Shown here one piece after another: positions 4,650-6,555 of a stretch of 6,555 bases of DNA. Within the stretch, counting starts at the first letter, position 1. Each line of letters begins with the position of its first letter. The notes beneath the pieces are model-generated. The model worked only from the letters and a program-made list of their open reading frames with translations. It had not been told where the DNA came from and searched no databases. Made by a program: the position numbers and the translations under genes. This stretch comes from Candidatus Coatesiibacteriota bacterium. GTDB lineage: Bacteria > RBG-13-66-14. The DNA lies in assembly GCA_030631385.1 (NCBI GenBank), contig DAOVLG010000104.1:1-6555 (forward strand). The letters are read 5' to 3'.

Positions 4650-5648
4650 GTTCCACTCTCCGAGACGGCGGACCTCGGTCTCCAGCCGGATGCCGAAGGT
4701 TTCCTTCACGGTTTTTTGCACCAGCTCGATCAGGGCGGCGAATTCGGCCGCCTTGGCACCGCCGAGGTTGATCATGAAGTTGGAGTGCTTGGTGGATATC
4801 CGGGCACCGCCGATCCGCCGGCCCGTCAGGCCGCAGGCGTCCACCAGTCGCCAGGCGGGTAACAGGCAGGAGCCCCTGTCCTCCAGGGTCCGCCGTGAGA
4901 AATAAACCCCCAGGGCGATCTCGAGGTTCTCATACTCGATGTCCATCCCCGGCTCCCAGGGAAAATTCTCAAAGACGCTGCCGCAGTTGGGCCACTCGAG
5001 AGGGTGTTTTTTCTCCCGGTCCGCCAGGCGCTCCAGGCAACGTGTTCGTATCCGGCTGGAATCCCCCCGGTCTAGCACCAGCTCCGCCCGGGTGATTGCC
5101 GATCCCCGGGGTAGAGTCGCCCGGCGGTATCCGTACTCGATCTCGTCTCCCGGGTAGCGTTGCATCCCTGTCGAGGGCAGGACGACCTCGATCCAGCCCA
5201 CCCGGGGCCAGATCTCGACGCCGTAGGCCCCCGCGTTCATCGCCAGCGCGCCGCCCAGGCTTCCCGGTATGCCGAAAAGATCCTCCAATCCGCTGAGCCC
5301 CGCTTGACAGAGTTGGTCGAGAAGATCGAGAAGCTTAATCCCGGCCGCGGCGATGCAGCGCGATTCGTGGATGACCACCGAGTCACCTTCGAAGCCGTTA
5401 CCGATGAGGAGCACCAGACCCCGGAGGCCGCCATCCCCGATGAGGAGGTTCGTCCCCCGCCCCATGATGAGTACCTGAGCCCCGGTCTGCTCTGCAAGGC
5501 TGAGCGCCTGGGCGACCTCTTCAGCGGTGCGGGGTATGGCGAGGATGTCCGCCGGGCCACCCACCTTCAACCCGGTGTAGCCGGCGAGGGGTTCGTCGGC
5601 GAGTACCGGAATACCGGTTTCAAGCAATCTGTCCAGGAGCCCGCTCAA
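4626..5648 (-). CDS. murB: UDP-N-acetylenolpyruvoylglucosamine reductase MurB
   Basis: The cytoplasmic FAD enzyme that reduces UDP-GlcNAc-enolpyruvate with NADPH to UDP-MurNAc. The protein is 340 residues. The FAD-binding domain shows GLKVGGPAD (26-34), GRGTNLLIGDGG (63-74), GIPGSLGG (126-133) and NAGAYG (138-143). Substrate-domain residues include Y174/R175, the proton-donor Ser224 in CGSVFEN, KHSNFMIN (287-294) and Glu325 in ETEVRRLG. About three dozen residues separate CGSVFEN from AWRLVDACGLTG, longer than in ordinary type II MurB. The frame is open far upstream, but that part is an out-of-frame reading of murC. The chosen TTG at 5648 has GGAGG seven nt upstream, overlaps the murC stop as TTGA, and gives an N-terminus of normal length. 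It is translationally coupled to murC and followed by ftsQ, with no ddl. Confidence 0.97.
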   Translation of the reverse strand: MSGLLDRLLETGIPVLADEPLAGYTGLKVGGPADILAIPRTAEEVAQALSLAEQTGAQVLIMGRGTNLLIGDGGLRGLVLLIGNGFEGDSVVIHESRCIAAAGIKLLDLLDQLCQAGLSGLEDLFGIPGSLGGALAMNAGAYGVEIWPRVGWIEVVLPSTGMQRYPGDEIEYGYRRATLPRGSAITRAELVLDRGDSSRIRTRCLERLADREKKHPLEWPNCGSVFENFPWEPGMDIEYENLEIALGVYFSRRTLEDRGSCLLPAWRLVDACGLTGRRIGGARISTKHSNFMINLGGAKAAEFAALIELVQKTVKETFGIRLETEVRRLGEWNEELRPLA

Positions 5649-6555
5649 CCCCTCTCCTCCATCAGTTTCTTGGCTATATCCTTGGCGGTTTCCCAGATGT
5701 TGCCCGCGCCGAGCACAAGAACGAGGTCGTGGGCAATTACCATCCCGGCCACGGCGGCCGGTATCTTCCGGCGGTCGCGGATGAAGGTGACCTCTCGGTG
5801 TCCGTGCTCGGCCACGCCCCGGGCCAGGGCCTCGGCGTTGACGCCCGGTATCTCGGGCTCGCCGGCCGGGTAGATGTCGGTGACGATCAGCCTGTCGGCC
5901 TGGTAGAAGCAGCACAGGAAACGATCGAAGAGCGCCTTGGTTCTGGTGTAACGGTGCGGCTGAAATACCGCCACGATCCTGCAGTCCCAGCTGGTTCGCA
6001 GGGCGTCGAGCGTGGCGGCGATCTCCGCCGGGTGGTGGGCGTAATCGTGGATGACGGTTATGTCGCCGATGCGACCCACGACCTCCAGGCGCATCTCGAT
6101 CCCCTTGAAGGAGCGCAGGCTCTTGATGATCGTGTCCGGGTTGACCCCGAGCTCCAGGGCCAGCGCCGCCGCACCCAGGCTGTTGAGCACGTTGTGCCTG
6201 CCGGGGAGGTTCAGGACGATCTCGCCCAGGACCTCCGCCCCCCGGTATAGCTTGTAGCTGGCGCTCATCGGCATCAACCGCACCTCCCGGCCAATCACGT
6301 CGCACTGCGTGGTGAAGCCGTAGGTGATGTACCGCCGCTTCAGCTCGGGCAGGATGTCGGCCACCATCGGGTCGTCCAGGCAGACGATGGCGGCGCCGTA
6401 GAAGGGTACGGAGTTGGCGAACTGGATGAAGGCGTCGCGGATGGCGTCCAGGCCGGAGTAGTAGTTGAGATGGTCGGTATCAATGTTGGTGACGAGGGCG
6501 TAGGCCGGGGAGATGGCGAGGAAGGTCCCGTCGCTCTCGTCGGCCTCGACGATGA
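5645..6555 (-). CDS. murC: UDP-N-acetylmuramate--L-alanine ligase MurC, C-terminal two thirds (5' end outside the window)
   Basis: The cytoplasmic ATP-dependent ligase that adds L-Ala to UDP-MurNAc, the next step after MurB. About 302 residues are visible; the N-terminal UDP-binding domain and the P-loop (GTHGKT type) lie beyond the right edge. The visible part opens with VEADESDGTF and TNIDTDHLNYY of the central ATPase domain, continues with GRHNVLNSLGAAALALELG and DYAHHPAEI at the start of the C-terminal domain, and ends with FQPHRYTRTK, YPAGEPEIPGVN and GAGNIW. The conserved RRF after FxGv is MRL here (FKGIEMRLEVVG), and the first Asp of the usual DDYxHHP is His. Mpl, the related murein peptide ligase, was considered, but the GAGNIW ending and the neighbouring murB favour MurC. 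The gene overlaps murB by 4 nt. Confidence 0.97.
   Translation of the reverse strand, partial: IVEADESDGTFLAISPAYALVTNIDTDHLNYYSGLDAIRDAFIQFANSVPFYGAAIVCLDDPMVADILPELKRRYITYGFTTQCDVIGREVRLMPMSASYKLYRGAEVLGEIVLNLPGRHNVLNSLGAAALALELGVNPDTIIKSLRSFKGIEMRLEVVGRIGDITVIHDYAHHPAEIAATLDALRTSWDCRIVAVFQPHRYTRTKALFDRFLCCFYQADRLIVTDIYPAGEPEIPGVNAEALARGVAEHGHREVTFIRDRRKIPAAVAGMVIAHDLVLVLGAGNIWETAKDIAKKLMEERG
5655..5660 (-). promoter_or_regulatory. Ribosome binding site that fixes the murB TTG start
   Basis: GGAGGA lies inside the last murC codons; its GGAGG core is 7 nt before TTG at 5646-5648. The TTG shares bases with the murC TGA (TTGA), a standard coupling arrangement. No ATG or GTG with a ribosome binding site is available in the murB frame nearby. 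Confidence 0.8.

Noticed and set aside
5160..5873. Open frame of 237 codons on the plus strand
   Set aside because: It is antisense to murB and murC and crosses their junction. It has low-complexity composition and no recognisable domain.
5649..6305. N-terminal extension of the murB frame (about 219 codons), suggesting a MurB fusion protein
   Set aside because: The extension is rich in Arg, Gly and Pro and overlaps murC in another frame over its whole length. The TTG with GGAGG at the murC stop explains the true start.
1..6555. Search for CRISPR arrays, insertion sequences, att sites, toxin-antitoxin pairs or defence genes
   Set aside because: No spaced repeats, transposase motifs or flanking inverted repeats were seen. 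The tRNA-Asp 3' end is not repeated elsewhere in the window, so there is no sign of integration at the tRNAs.

Overview
The window is a stretch of high-G+C bacterial chromosome (roughly 60% by eye). Every gene I can support lies on the minus strand. The right two thirds is the distal part of a division and cell wall (dcw) cluster, in transcription order murC (5' end outside the window) > murB > ftsQ > ftsA > ftsZ. Next come two tRNA genes, tRNA-Val(TAC) and tRNA-Asp(GTC), which have their own promoter and a terminator. The left edge holds a second small operon, a PilZ-domain gene followed 22 nt later by the first 129 codons of rpoN (sigma-54), which runs off the window.

The gene set suggests a Gram-negative-type bacterium with a peptidoglycan wall and FtsQAZ division, probably with c-di-GMP signalling and sigma-54-dependent transcription. 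The gene order resembles that of deltaproteobacteria-like lineages and of several poorly cultured phyla near the FCB group. No single feature fixes the phylum. D-Ala-D-Ala ligase (ddl), often found between murB and ftsQ in related clusters, is absent.

The genes form one functional chain. MurB and MurC make UDP-MurNAc-L-Ala in the cytoplasm. FtsQ recruits the periplasmic and membrane divisome. FtsA tethers FtsZ filaments to the membrane, and FtsZ forms the ring. Spacing is tight: murC/murB overlap by 4 nt, murB/ftsQ are 4 nt apart, ftsA/ftsZ 40 nt apart, and ftsQ/ftsA are separated by an 85-nt AT-rich leader. No clear terminator lies between ftsZ and the tRNAs.

Three starts were set from ribosome binding sites: murB begins at a TTG overlapping the murC stop, ftsA at a GTG 33 nt inside the longest possible frame, and ftsQ at an ATG whose only good Shine-Dalgarno is 22 nt away across a perfect hairpin. 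I found no mobile element, CRISPR array or clearly new multi-gene system. The most unusual signals are translational: the hairpin-bridged ftsQ start and a duplicated ftsA initiation region containing a 10-codon mini-ORF. Next come the PilZ-rpoN pairing and some family-level oddities in MurB, FtsZ and PilZ.
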